From: UMGS1601 sp900553335
GTDB taxonomy: Bacteria > Bacillota > Clostridia > Oscillospirales > Ruminococcaceae
Reading direction: 5' to 3'
DNA length: 64,000 nt
Assembly (NCBI GenBank): GCA_937920725.1
Contig: CALEUW010000018.1
Location: 1-64,000, forward strand
This document shows positions 38,930 through 46,196 of the stretch, piece by piece; the stretch's first letter is position 1; every line of letters starts with the position of its first letter. A program made the translations under genes and the position numbers. A model generated the notes under the pieces. That model had not been told where the DNA came from. It did no database searches and saw nothing but the letters and a program-made list of their open reading frames with translations.

Positions 38930-39805
38930 ATGCAAGGTATAATAACAAAATTAATCGGAGGCACATATAGTGTTTGTGCCTCCGATAGTGTGTATGAATG
39001 TAAGGCAAGAGGAGTTTTCAGAAAAAAGGGAATAGCTCCTGTCTGCGGAGATAATGTTGAAATCGAAACGGATAACGACATTGCGGTGATCACAAAAGTG
39101 TATGAAAGAAGGTCCTTTATAGTAAGACCTCCGCTTGCGAATCTCGATTGCTTGGTTTTAGTAAACTCGGTGGTATCGCCGCCTGTTAATTTAGAAATAG
39201 TCGATAAGTTTTCAGCGGTAGCGGTTCACAAGGGTATAGAGCCGATAATAGTTTTTACAAAAACCGATCTTGAAAATGCCGGCGAATTTGCTGATATTTA
39301 TAAAAGCTGCGGCTTTAAAACATTTTGTATAAACAATAATATCTCCGAGGATTCAAAGCCTTTAAAGGATTACTTAAGAGGAAAAATTTCAGCTTTTACC
39401 GGAAATACAGGCGTTGGAAAATCAAGCCTTATAAACAATATGTTCGGCAAGATTATTGTTGATACGAATGAGATAAGCCAAAAGCTGGGAAGGGGAAAGC
39501 ATACCACAAGGCATACTGAGCTGTATCCAATAGACGGAGGCGGATATATTGCCGATACTCCGGGATTTTCAACGTTTGAAACAAACAAATACGAGATCAT
39601 AAAAAAAGAAGAGCTGGCGTTTTGTTTTCCTGAGTTTGAAAAACACCTTGACAAATGCCGTTTTTTGGACTGCACTCATACTAGTGAGCCGCAGTGTGAA
39701 ATAATAAAAGCAGTTGAGTTGGGAGAGATCAAACAGTCAAGATATCAAAGCTATAAGAAAATGTATGAGGAGGCAAAAGGCATAAAGGAATGGGAAATAG
39801 GTTAA
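38930..39805 (+). CDS. rsgA: Ribosome small subunit GTPase RsgA (CpgA/YloQ)
   Basis: RsgA is a circularly permuted GTPase that checks maturation of the 30S subunit and in B. subtilis is phosphorylated by PrkC. The OB-fold is at the N-terminus (MQGIITKLIGGTYSV). The permuted order shows G4 FTKTDLE before G1 GNTGVGKSSLINN and G3 DTPGFSTFE. A C-terminal zinc site follows, CRFLDCTHTSEPQC. I prefer ATG 38930 because it matches family starts; GTG 38921, which overlaps the prkC stop, is an alternative. It overlaps thiN by 16 bases; rpe, usually between them, is missing. Confidence 0.96.
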   Translation: MQGIITKLIGGTYSVCASDSVYECKARGVFRKKGIAPVCGDNVEIETDNDIAVITKVYERRSFIVRPPLANLDCLVLVNSVVSPPVNLEIVDKFSAVAVHKGIEPIIVFTKTDLENAGEFADIYKSCGFKTFCINNNISEDSKPLKDYLRGKISAFTGNTGVGKSSLINNMFGKIIVDTNEISQKLGRGKHTTRHTELYPIDGGGYIADTPGFSTFETNKYEIIKKEELAFCFPEFEKHLDKCRFLDCTHTSEPQCEIIKAVELGEIKQSRYQSYKKMYEEAKGIKEWEIG

Positions 39806-40431
39806 AAGAAAAGGCTTATATTTTTGCAGGTCCTGATTTAAATGATGTTTCTTTTTTTAAAAATATAGATTTTTCAGACGGATATTTAATTGCGGCGGAT
39901 TGCGGGCTTAAAATCCTTGAAAAGTTGAATATAACTCCTGATTTGATAATCGGAGATTTCGATTCCTGTAAAAAGCCAAAAAACGCAAAGTGTGAGGTGC
40001 TTACCTTTAAAGTCGAAAAGGATGATACTGATACAATGCTTTGCATAAAACATGTACTTGAAAATGGCTTTAACGACATAACAATAATTTCAGGAGTAGG
40101 AGGAAGGCTTGATCACACTATTGCAAATATTCAAAGCCTGTGCTTTATATTAAACAGAGGCGCCAAAGGAAGGATTTTATCCGATGGCACTGAGATATAT
40201 TTGATAGCAAAGGGTGAGCATGTTTTTGAAAAAAGAGAAGGCTTTTCAATGTCGCTTTTCAGTTACAGCGAGAGTGTTTTGAAGCTTTCGATAGCGGGCG
40301 CTAAATACAACACCAATAAGATTGACATTGACAATGCTTTTCCAATCGGTGTTAGTAATGAGATAACCGAAAACGAGTGCTGCATATCTTTTGAAGGCGG
40401 AATGCTGCTGGTGGTGTTTTCAAGACTTTAA
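39790..40431 (+). CDS. thiN: Thiamine pyrophosphokinase
   Basis: ThiN transfers pyrophosphate from ATP to thiamine, giving thiamine pyrophosphate. The 213-residue protein has IAADCGLKILEK, LIIGDFDSCKK and VEKDDTDTMLCIKHVLE, and the C-terminal beta-domain that binds thiamine. It overlaps rsgA by 16 bases. It is the last enzyme gene of the operon before spoVM, as in B. subtilis. Length is normal. Confidence 0.95.
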   Translation: MGNRLKEKAYIFAGPDLNDVSFFKNIDFSDGYLIAADCGLKILEKLNITPDLIIGDFDSCKKPKNAKCEVLTFKVEKDDTDTMLCIKHVLENGFNDITIISGVGGRLDHTIANIQSLCFILNRGAKGRILSDGTEIYLIAKGEHVFEKREGFSMSLFSYSESVLKLSIAGAKYNTNKIDIDNAFPIGVSNEITENECCISFEGGMLLVVFSRL

Positions 40432-40439
40432 CACAACCT

Positions 40440-40483
40440 ATGTCCGGCTGCTGTCCTATGACGGGACAACACTCCTTATTGAA
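40440..40483 (+). repeat. Structured intergenic repeat, copy C (short form)
   Basis: This copy starts ATGTCC and ends TTATTGAA like the other copies. The final hairpin is ATGAcGGG pairing with TCCTTAT, with a G-U and changed bases relative to copy A. It lies directly after thiN and is in opposite orientation to copy D, so the two flank spoVM. Confidence 0.55.
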
Positions 40484-40538
40484 CATTTTTTTGAGTTTAA
40501 CATATCATAGTATTATCAAGCTTTAAGGAGATGATACT

Positions 40539-40622
40539 GTGAAAATCGTAATAGTAAAGCCGGGAGTTTTTCTTTCGGGAATATTAAGACGGGTTTACAA
40601 TGTAAGGAAAATCAATACATAA
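40539..40622 (+). CDS. spoVM: Stage V sporulation protein M (SpoVM)
   Basis: SpoVM is a tiny amphipathic helix that recognises the convex forespore membrane and anchors the coat ATPase SpoIVA. A GTG start at 40539, 8 bases after a perfect AAGGAG, opens a 27-residue frame beginning MKIVIVKPGVFLSGILRRVY. It shares with B. subtilis SpoVM the Lys at 2 and 7, Phe-Leu at 11-12, Gly-Ile at 14-15 and Arg at 17. The position right after thiN matches B. subtilis synteny. The proline is at residue 8, where B. subtilis has Pro9. A terminator follows. It marks the organism as a spore-former. Confidence 0.85.
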   Translation: MKIVIVKPGVFLSGILRRVYNVRKINT

Positions 40623-40630
40623 CAAACACA

Positions 40631-40660
40631 GGGCGGCATTTTGTGCCGCCTTTGGTTTTT
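40631..40660 (+). terminator. Terminator of the yloC-spoVM operon
   Basis: GGCGGCA (40632-40638) pairs with TGCCGCC (40644-40650), followed by TTTGGTTTTTG. Confidence 0.9.
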
Positions 40661-40687
40661 GTTGCTGCTCGCAGAGTCAAAGCATTA

Positions 40688-40807
40688 TTCAATAAGAGGT
40701 AACGCTCTGTCATTCAACAAACGACCGAGCATTAACTTCTAGGTTTCAGTGGGGGATTGTTCACCTACCGAAACCCTAAGTTGCCCGCCGCCTTAGAGGT
40801 AGGACAT
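40688..40807 (-). repeat. Structured intergenic repeat, copy D (long form)
   Basis: Read on the minus strand it starts ATGTCC and ends TTATTGAA, like copy A. The internal hairpins are a CTAAG/CTTAG helix within CCTACC/GGTAGG, and GGTTTC..GAAACC around GGTAGGTGAACAA. The latter takes the place of the TTTTCAGCG/CGCTGAAAA hairpin of copy A, whose loop also starts GGTGGG. The last hairpin AATGAcAGAG/CTCTTATT changes both sides relative to AATAAcGGG/CCCTTATT, so pairing is kept. Its function is unknown. Confidence 0.65.
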
Positions 40808-40847
40808 AGTTGTTGTTATAACTAAATCCATTTTGCATGAGATTCGG

Positions 40848-40876
40848 TTGCAATTAATGTCGGTTTTTGTTATAAT
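40848..40876 (+). promoter_or_regulatory. Promoter of the SPFH/zinc-ribbon cassette
   Basis: TTGCAA (40848-40853) and TATAAT (40871-40876) have a 17-base spacer, 32 bases before the first gene. Confidence 0.8.
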
Positions 40877-40907
40877 TATAGTAATACTGGAAGAATGGAG
40901 AAAACTT

Positions 40908-41207
40908 ATGAGTTTTATTAAGCGCTTGTTTTTGACGACAGGCATTTTCCTTATGGCTCTGCCTGCTTTTTCTGTTTCAGCAGCGGCTTATAGCGAAGGC
41001 AGTGAAGTATCGGTTGGCGGAATGATTATGTGTGGTCTTGTCGGTGCTATGATAGTAGGCGCAGTAGTCGCAATGACTCTTATTTCGATGAGTAGAACAA
41101 AGGAAAAATCTACTCAGGCTGATCATTATATATCATCGCAAGTAAAGCTTACGGATAAACAGGATAGGTTTATCAGAAAAGAAACGAAAAGGCTCGATAA
41201 TGATTAA
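40908..41207 (+). CDS. Small membrane protein resembling the C-terminal part of YdjH/TPM proteins
   Basis: The 99-residue protein has a signal peptide (FIKRLFLTTGIFLMALPAFSVSAAA), a glycine-rich membrane helix (MCGLVGAMIVGAVVAMTLI) and a polar tail with ADHYISSQVKLTDKQDRFIRK. The helix and tail resemble, from memory, the end of TPM-domain proteins such as B. subtilis YdjH, but the TPM domain itself is absent. In B. subtilis YdjH and YdjG help hold the SPFH protein YdjI at the membrane. Here YdjG-like and YdjI-like genes follow. Start ATG 40908 follows TGGAG. The family call is inference. Confidence 0.6.
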   Translation: MSFIKRLFLTTGIFLMALPAFSVSAAAYSEGSEVSVGGMIMCGLVGAMIVGAVVAMTLISMSRTKEKSTQADHYISSQVKLTDKQDRFIRKETKRLDND

Positions 41208-41218
41208 GGAGAAAAGAA

Positions 41219-42307
41219 ATGGCAAAAAATCTTACATATAAATGCCCTACCTGCGGTGGAGATTTGGCATGGAATGCCGGGACGCACAGCTTTAAGTGTA
41301 AATACTGTGATGATGAATTCAACAATGAACAGCTCGAATCGCTCGGTGAAAATGAGATTGACGAGAGCAAGGTTGAAAAGCACAGAGAACTTGAGGGCGA
41401 TAAGGCTTTTTACACCGCAACAGACGGAACTGACAGCAGCGATCTTGTAGCTTACACATGTTCTCATTGCGGAGCGGAGATTATAACAAACAGAACCACT
41501 GCGGCAACGGTATGCGTATACTGTCAGAATCCTATCGTTATGTCAGAACAGGTGATCGGTGACTTTTCACCTAAATATGTTATTCCGTTTAAGGTTGAAA
41601 AGTCTAAGGTGATGGATGCGTTTAAAAAGTTTGCAAAAAAGCCTCTTACTCCTAAGAGCTTTAACTCTGATGTGGTCGTTGAAAAAATGCAGGGCGTTTA
41701 TGTTCCGTTTTGGCTTTATTCGGGAAGCGCATATGGAGCTATAAAAGGAACGGGAGAAAAGTATAATACCGTTTTAAAAAGAGGAGTAAAATACAGGGAA
41801 ACTTCTTATTACGATTTTGCAAGAAGCGGAAGCATTGACATTTCAAATGTTCCTGTGGATGCTTCAGGAAAAATCGACAACGATGCAATGGATTCAATAG
41901 AACCTTATGACCAACGTGAATTAACCGAATTTTCACCTGCCTATCTTGCAGGTTTTTTGGCTGAAAGGTATGATGAGGACGCCGACAAATGCTTTGAGAG
42001 GGCTGATTTGAGAATTAAGAATTCGCTCAAGTCGTCGCTTGAGAGATCCGCAAATTATGACCGAGTTAATACCAAAAGCTTTGAAGCGAACATAGATATC
42101 AAAAGCCGTGATTATGCACTTTTGCCGTCTTGGCTTTTATATACAAAATATGAAGATAAAAACTATCTTTTTGCTATGAACGGACAAACGGGAAAATTCA
42201 TAGGGAATCTTCCGATTGATAAGCTGAAGCTTGCAGTTTATACGGCGCTTGGATCTGTTGGCGGATTTATTGCAGGATTATTGGCTTATTTTATGTTAAA
42301 CGGGTAA
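41219..42307 (+). CDS. TFIIB-type zinc-ribbon membrane protein (YdjG-like)
   Basis: The 362-residue protein has an N-terminal zinc ribbon (YKCPTCGGDLAWN, KCKYCDDEF) and a second one near residue 80 (YTCSHCGAEI, CVYCQNPIV). A long central domain follows with YVPFWLYSG and LLPSWLLYTKYEDKNYLFAMNGQTG. A C-terminal membrane helix ends it (LGSVGGFIAGLLAYFML). This matches the YdjG group, often mislabelled as helicase-like zinc-ribbon proteins. It would sit on the inner membrane face and recruit the SPFH protein. It lies 11 bases after the small membrane-protein gene. Confidence 0.8.
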   Translation: MAKNLTYKCPTCGGDLAWNAGTHSFKCKYCDDEFNNEQLESLGENEIDESKVEKHRELEGDKAFYTATDGTDSSDLVAYTCSHCGAEIITNRTTAATVCVYCQNPIVMSEQVIGDFSPKYVIPFKVEKSKVMDAFKKFAKKPLTPKSFNSDVVVEKMQGVYVPFWLYSGSAYGAIKGTGEKYNTVLKRGVKYRETSYYDFARSGSIDISNVPVDASGKIDNDAMDSIEPYDQRELTEFSPAYLAGFLAERYDEDADKCFERADLRIKNSLKSSLERSANYDRVNTKSFEANIDIKSRDYALLPSWLLYTKYEDKNYLFAMNGQTGKFIGNLPIDKLKLAVYTALGSVGGFIAGLLAYFMLNG

Positions 42308-42318
42308 AGGGAATATAT

Positions 42319-43011
42319 ATGAATGCGACAATTGTTTTAATAGTAAGCGTTTTTGCAATATTTATATTCTCAGCTAGTTTCATCCTAATAGTTGTTAAAA
42401 GTATTTTCAAAAACAGTTCGGGGATACTTAAAGTTATCAAAGAGGCTGACACCGTTCAAATGACAACGCCGAAAACGCTTTCGGGGACGGAGTCGGTATA
42501 TAGGGATATGCTTTTAAAGGACTTTCCTGAGTTTAATGTTGAGCTTGCAAGGGGTTATATAAAAAACTTTTTGCCTGAGTATTTTCATGCAATGTCAATA
42601 GGAAATGTAAGCGGTATCAGAGATAACTGTATAACACAGTTTTGTGATTCTCTTCAGTCACAGCTTGACAGCTCAAAGCTTACCGGTAATCCTCTTCAAA
42701 GGTATAATAGTGTTAAGGTACACAATGCAGTGGTTTCGGGATATACTAAAAACGGTTGTGAGGCAACAATTTCATTTGAGGCTGCTTTGGAATACGTTTT
42801 AAACGGAAGGCTTTCTCAGCATAAATATAAAATACTCTACTCTTATTTTCTTTCCTACGGTGCAAGAGGAGAGAACGAGAGCCTTAAATGTTCAAACTGC
42901 GGAGCGCCGATTTCAACATTAGGCGAAAAGGTTTGTGCTTATTGCGGCGAGGCGATAGAGGCGTCAGTGGAGAGAACATGGAAAATAACAGACGTTATGA
43001 TGATAGTTTAA
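42319..43011 (+). CDS. Membrane-anchored Tim44-like domain protein with zinc ribbon
   Basis: The 230-residue protein has an N-terminal membrane helix (IVLIVSVFAIFIFSASFILIVV). A Tim44-like/SnoaL-type domain follows at about residues 65-185 (LKDFPEFNVELARGYIKNFL). It ends with a zinc ribbon, LKCSNCGAPISTLGEKVCAYCGEAI. It lies between the YdjG-like and SPFH genes and shares their zinc-ribbon theme, so it is probably part of the same membrane complex. Its exact role is unknown. Confidence 0.75.
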   Translation: MNATIVLIVSVFAIFIFSASFILIVVKSIFKNSSGILKVIKEADTVQMTTPKTLSGTESVYRDMLLKDFPEFNVELARGYIKNFLPEYFHAMSIGNVSGIRDNCITQFCDSLQSQLDSSKLTGNPLQRYNSVKVHNAVVSGYTKNGCEATISFEAALEYVLNGRLSQHKYKILYSYFLSYGARGENESLKCSNCGAPISTLGEKVCAYCGEAIEASVERTWKITDVMMIV

Positions 43012-43065
43012 TTTGAAAAGTTATGGAGATATGCTCCTAAATTATATAGAAACGAGGTAAATATT

Positions 43066-44415
43066 ATGGGATTAATTAAAATGGCAGTTCAGTCGTTAAG
43101 CACTAACCTTAAGGACCAGGTAGTTGACTATTTTCGTTGTGACGGAATGACGCAAAATCATATGTCAATTCCTGCGGTAAAGATCGTAAGAGGTTCTGCG
43201 GTCAACAATGCAAGCGACCTTGTAATCACCAACGGTTCTGTGTTTGACGTTGCTATAGGACAGGCGGCAGTTTTGGTAGAAAACGGAAAGGTTCACGATT
43301 TTGTAATCGCCGACACCGAGCAGACAACAGGTCAGTACAGATATGACTCAACAGTCGAGCCTTCACTGCTTGGCGGAGGGTTTAAAGATTTTATTCCTTC
43401 AATTAAAAACATTGCCCGACGTTTTACAGCCGGCGGACAGTCAACTAACACAATGCGTCTTGTTTATATAAACATCAAGCCTTTAACGGACAATCCTGTG
43501 GGATTCGGAAACATTCCTTTCAGGGACGGAGAAACGAGGATTACTGTAAATGCACAGGGACATGGAGCTTTTGAATTCCAAATAAAAAATCCAATATCAT
43601 TTTATGAAAATGTGATAATGAATCCTGATAAAGCAATGACGAGAACAAGTGATGACGGAATAAAGATTATCTCAATGATGAAAAACGAGATGAAGCCTAA
43701 GTTCCAGATCGCTCTTACACAGATTTCATCTAAGATGATCCCGTATGATCAGATAGGCGCATATCCCGATGAGCTTGCTGCTGAGATGAACAAACAGCTT
43801 GAGCAGCAGTGGCTTGAAAAGAGAGGTATTGTTTTAACAAGCCTTGCTATTGAACTCAACATTGACGATGAGAGCAAGGAGAAGATTTCTAAGTTCCAGG
43901 AGGCTGCTGCCGCACAGAACAACGGACTTCTCTATGCTATGGATAGAATGAGCATAAACAAAGCAAGAGAAACCGCCGCAGGAAACGAGGGCGGAGCAAT
44001 GGCAGGCTTTATGGGCATGGGCATGGCAGGAGGAGCTATGAGTCAGCCTATGATAGCGCCCGAAGGATCTGCTAGCATGGGCGGCTCTATGGCGGCAGTT
44101 CAGAATGCACAGACAGCAGCTGCAACTGCTTCTCCTGTTGCAGACGAAGGCTGGAACTGTGAATGCGGAAGTACAGGAAATAAAGGGAATTTTTGCGCTG
44201 AATGCGGAAAGCCAAAACCGAAGGACGGCTGGACTTGCGAGTGTGGCGCACTAAATAAAGGTAAGTTCTGTACTGAATGCGGAAAACCGAAGCCGCAGGG
44301 AGCGCTTCTTTATAAATGCGACAAGTGCGGTTGGGAGCCGGAAGATCCGAAAGATCCTCCTAAGTTCTGTCCTCAGTGCGGTGATCCGTTCGGCGATGAG
44401 GATATTGTTAAGTAA
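43066..44415 (+). CDS. SPFH domain protein with C-terminal zinc ribbons (YdjI-like)
   Basis: SPFH proteins form membrane-associated scaffolds; B. subtilis YdjI acts with PspA (YdjF), YdjG and YdjH in membrane stress. The 449-residue protein has the SPFH-type domain at about residues 25-290, with VFDVAIGQAAVLVENGKV and KRGIVLTSLAIELNIDDES. A Met/Gly/Ala-rich linker follows, then three zinc-ribbon units (CECGSTGNKGNFCAECGKP, CECGALNKGKFCTECGKP, CDKCGWEP..CPQCGDP). This is the architecture often labelled virion core protein. AACGAGGTAAAT precedes the start. No pspA is next to it. Confidence 0.85.
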   Translation: MGLIKMAVQSLSTNLKDQVVDYFRCDGMTQNHMSIPAVKIVRGSAVNNASDLVITNGSVFDVAIGQAAVLVENGKVHDFVIADTEQTTGQYRYDSTVEPSLLGGGFKDFIPSIKNIARRFTAGGQSTNTMRLVYINIKPLTDNPVGFGNIPFRDGETRITVNAQGHGAFEFQIKNPISFYENVIMNPDKAMTRTSDDGIKIISMMKNEMKPKFQIALTQISSKMIPYDQIGAYPDELAAEMNKQLEQQWLEKRGIVLTSLAIELNIDDESKEKISKFQEAAAAQNNGLLYAMDRMSINKARETAAGNEGGAMAGFMGMGMAGGAMSQPMIAPEGSASMGGSMAAVQNAQTAAATASPVADEGWNCECGSTGNKGNFCAECGKPKPKDGWTCECGALNKGKFCTECGKPKPQGALLYKCDKCGWEPEDPKDPPKFCPQCGDPFGDEDIVK

Positions 44416-44441
44416 AGACATAACAAAGATTATAGGAAGTT

Positions 44442-44483
44442 TTATCGGTCATAGGATTTTTATACAAATCCTATGACCGATAA
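44442..44483. terminator. 18-bp perfect hairpin after the SPFH gene
   Basis: TTATCGGTCATAGGATTT (44442-44459) pairs perfectly with its complement at 44466-44483 across a 6-base loop. Placed 27 bases after the stop, it probably ends the cassette transcript, although the T-tract after it is poor. Confidence 0.7.
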
Positions 44484-44585
44484 CAAGTTATTTTAGTATT
44501 ATAGCGATATGGATTCATTAATAAATTTAAAGCTTGAAGCGGTTGAAGATTATCTGAGAAAGCTTTGAATTGCATAAAGTCAAAT

Positions 44586-44617
44586 AAGCGCTGAAGCTTG
44601 ATCAAGCTTCAGCGCTT
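44586..44617. repeat. Perfect 32-base palindrome
   Basis: AAGCGCTGAAGCTTGA is followed at once by its exact complement, with no spacer. It lies between the convergent SPFH and GNAT genes. It may be a bidirectional terminator (TTTGT follows) or a protein-binding palindrome. Confidence 0.75.
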
Positions 44618-44671
44618 TGTAAGTACGAAAAAAGAAAGGATGCGTATATAGGCAGGGGACATAAGCTGCGG

Positions 44672-45121
44672 TTATATGTTTATCTTTTTAATGTAGTAAA
44701 TAAATTTATCATCTTTCTTATATTCGTTATATCCAAGCTTTTGATAAAAAGCATTTGTACGAATGTTCCAAATAGGTGTATCAAGATATATTTCTTTCGC
44801 TTCAGAAAACATTTCTTCTATTTTCTGCATTATAAATAAACCGTAGCCTTTTCTGAAATGCTCAGGATCTATAAATATTCTTTCCACATTGAGCTTGATA
44901 CCATCCAAAAAAAGTATGGCGCCACCTATAATAAGTCTATCCAATGATAATTTATATAAATGATTTGCATTAGCCGTCTTTACATAAAACTTTAAAGACA
45001 TATATCCGGGCGGACCTGATTTTGAAGCTGCGCCAACCGCAATGTCACTGTCAAATGCACGCTTTGAAATACTATTCAGAACCAAAGCGTCCGATGATCC
45101 GGCTTTTGTAAATTCCAACAT
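44672..45121 (-). CDS. GNAT family N-acetyltransferase
   Basis: The 149-residue protein is a GNAT enzyme. The acetyl-CoA motif is degenerate but visible as IDPEHFRKGYGLFIMQKIEEM (Q/RxxGxG/A pattern as RKGYGL), followed by IYLDTPIWNIRTNAFYQKLGY, the typical end block. The acceptor is unknown. It follows the second XRE-GyrI gene on the same strand by about 30 bases, so it may be regulated by and co-transcribed with it. Confidence 0.85.
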   Translation of the reverse strand: MLEFTKAGSSDALVLNSISKRAFDSDIAVGAASKSGPPGYMSLKFYVKTANANHLYKLSLDRLIIGGAILFLDGIKLNVERIFIDPEHFRKGYGLFIMQKIEEMFSEAKEIYLDTPIWNIRTNAFYQKLGYNEYKKDDKFIYYIKKINI

Positions 45122-45152
45122 AAACTAAACCTCATTTCTATCTTAAACTGCT

Positions 45153-45890
45153 TTAACTAAATTTTGAAAAAGCATCAACTTTGGTTACGCCATCAACATG
45201 AATATAAACATCCATATAAATCGTTCCATTCTTCTCATATTCATGTTCAAAGCAGCTGAGGATATTATCCTGTTGCTTCTCTTTAAAGTTGTTTGCCTTA
45301 AGATATTCCATGATATGCTTATATCCATTAGGTATCCTATCAAAAGGCTGAATAAAAGGATCTTTAATTGTGATCATTGCGTAGTCAGCCTCTTCATTTT
45401 CTGCATATTCTACACCGGGGCATTCTGTTTCAAAGTCTTTCGGTAAAATATAAGCCGCCGCATATCCATGCATTCCGAACCTGTTTTGCTGTTCCTGTGA
45501 TACAAAAGGAAAATCCCAGCCTATCATTTTTGCGTTTGGATATAAAATCTTAAGTCCACTGTTATTAGCCCACTGCTCCATATAGTCATGGACATTACTT
45601 TCAGGATCATGAGATATTATTACATATCTCGCCATTCTGAACGGTGCTACTCTTTTTATTTGAACTTTTGAATAAATTTCGCTCTGATCCGACAAGTCTT
45701 CCTTCACAAGCGTATCGAGCCTGCATACAAAAATATCGCTTATTTCAATGAGCTTTGTGAGCTCCGGAACTACCTCGTCAGCTTCCCATCTTGATATAGT
45801 CTGACGTGTAACACCCATCTTTTCTGCAAATTGTTCCTGTGTATATTTTTTCTGTTTTCTCAAAAAACGAATATTTGAACCTAAGCTCAT
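45153..45890 (-). CDS. XRE-type HTH regulator with GyrI-like effector-binding domain, paralog 2
   Basis: The architecture is the same as at 13060-13728. Residues 1-60 are an XRE helix-turn-helix (LRKQKKYTQEQFAEKMGVT, RQTISRWEADEVVPELTK). The rest is a GyrI-like ligand-binding domain with MIGWDFPFVSQEQ and HGYAAAYILPKDFE. About half of the positions look identical to paralog 1, clearly recent relatives. Start ATG 45890 follows GAGAGGAG; in-frame ATGs at 45914 and 45905 lack a site. The shared upstream box (45973-45997) suggests shared or self-regulation. A GNAT gene lies downstream in the probable operon. Confidence 0.87.
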   Translation of the reverse strand: MSLGSNIRFLRKQKKYTQEQFAEKMGVTRQTISRWEADEVVPELTKLIEISDIFVCRLDTLVKEDLSDQSEIYSKVQIKRVAPFRMARYVIISHDPESNVHDYMEQWANNSGLKILYPNAKMIGWDFPFVSQEQQNRFGMHGYAAAYILPKDFETECPGVEYAENEEADYAMITIKDPFIQPFDRIPNGYKHIMEYLKANNFKEKQQDNILSCFEHEYEKNGTIYMDVYIHVDGVTKVDAFSKFS

Positions 45891-45972
45891 ATAGCTCCTC
45901 TCCATTTCATTCATTTTATCTTTTCGACTATTAAGACAAGATATATTTTATCACAGTGCGTGTAAAACTACA

Positions 45973-45997
45973 ACCAATTTAGATGTGCTTTTTTGGG
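45973..45997 (-). promoter_or_regulatory. Upstream box shared with the first XRE-GyrI gene
   Basis: On the plus strand ACCAATTTagATGTGCTTTTTTgGG, almost the same as 13787-13811. On the minus strand it lies just upstream of TTGTAG-N17-TAAAAT, a likely promoter of the paralog, so it is in an activator or operator position. Confidence 0.55.
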
Positions 45998-46140
45998 TAT
46001 TCGTGTAACATGATGCATTACATTACGATGCGAAAGCACTTAGTAAGCTTAAAGCGTTTTATACGGTTAAAATAACTCAAATGGAAAAGGAATCACAGCC
46101 ATAAATTCCGATCAGGTTCATGGATTTGCCGGCAAACTGA

Positions 46141-46173
46141 AACGGTCATCCTGATTTTAACAAGATGACCGTT
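46141..46173. terminator. Bidirectional terminator next to rlmH
   Basis: AACGGTCATC (46141-46150) pairs perfectly with GATGACCGTT (46164-46173), followed by TTGCTT. It closes the minus-strand rlmH unit. Confidence 0.75.
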
Positions 46174-46196
46174 TTGCTTACGGAGATATTTTCTCT

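Noticed and set aside
40688..40807. 6S RNA or SRP RNA at repeat copy D
   Set aside because: It clearly belongs with the other repeat copies, the ends do not close, and the SRP domain IV core is absent.
44510..44570. 19-codon frame MDSLINLKLEAVEDYLRKL as a gene
   Set aside because: No ribosome binding site or promoter is visible; most likely chance or a gene remnant.
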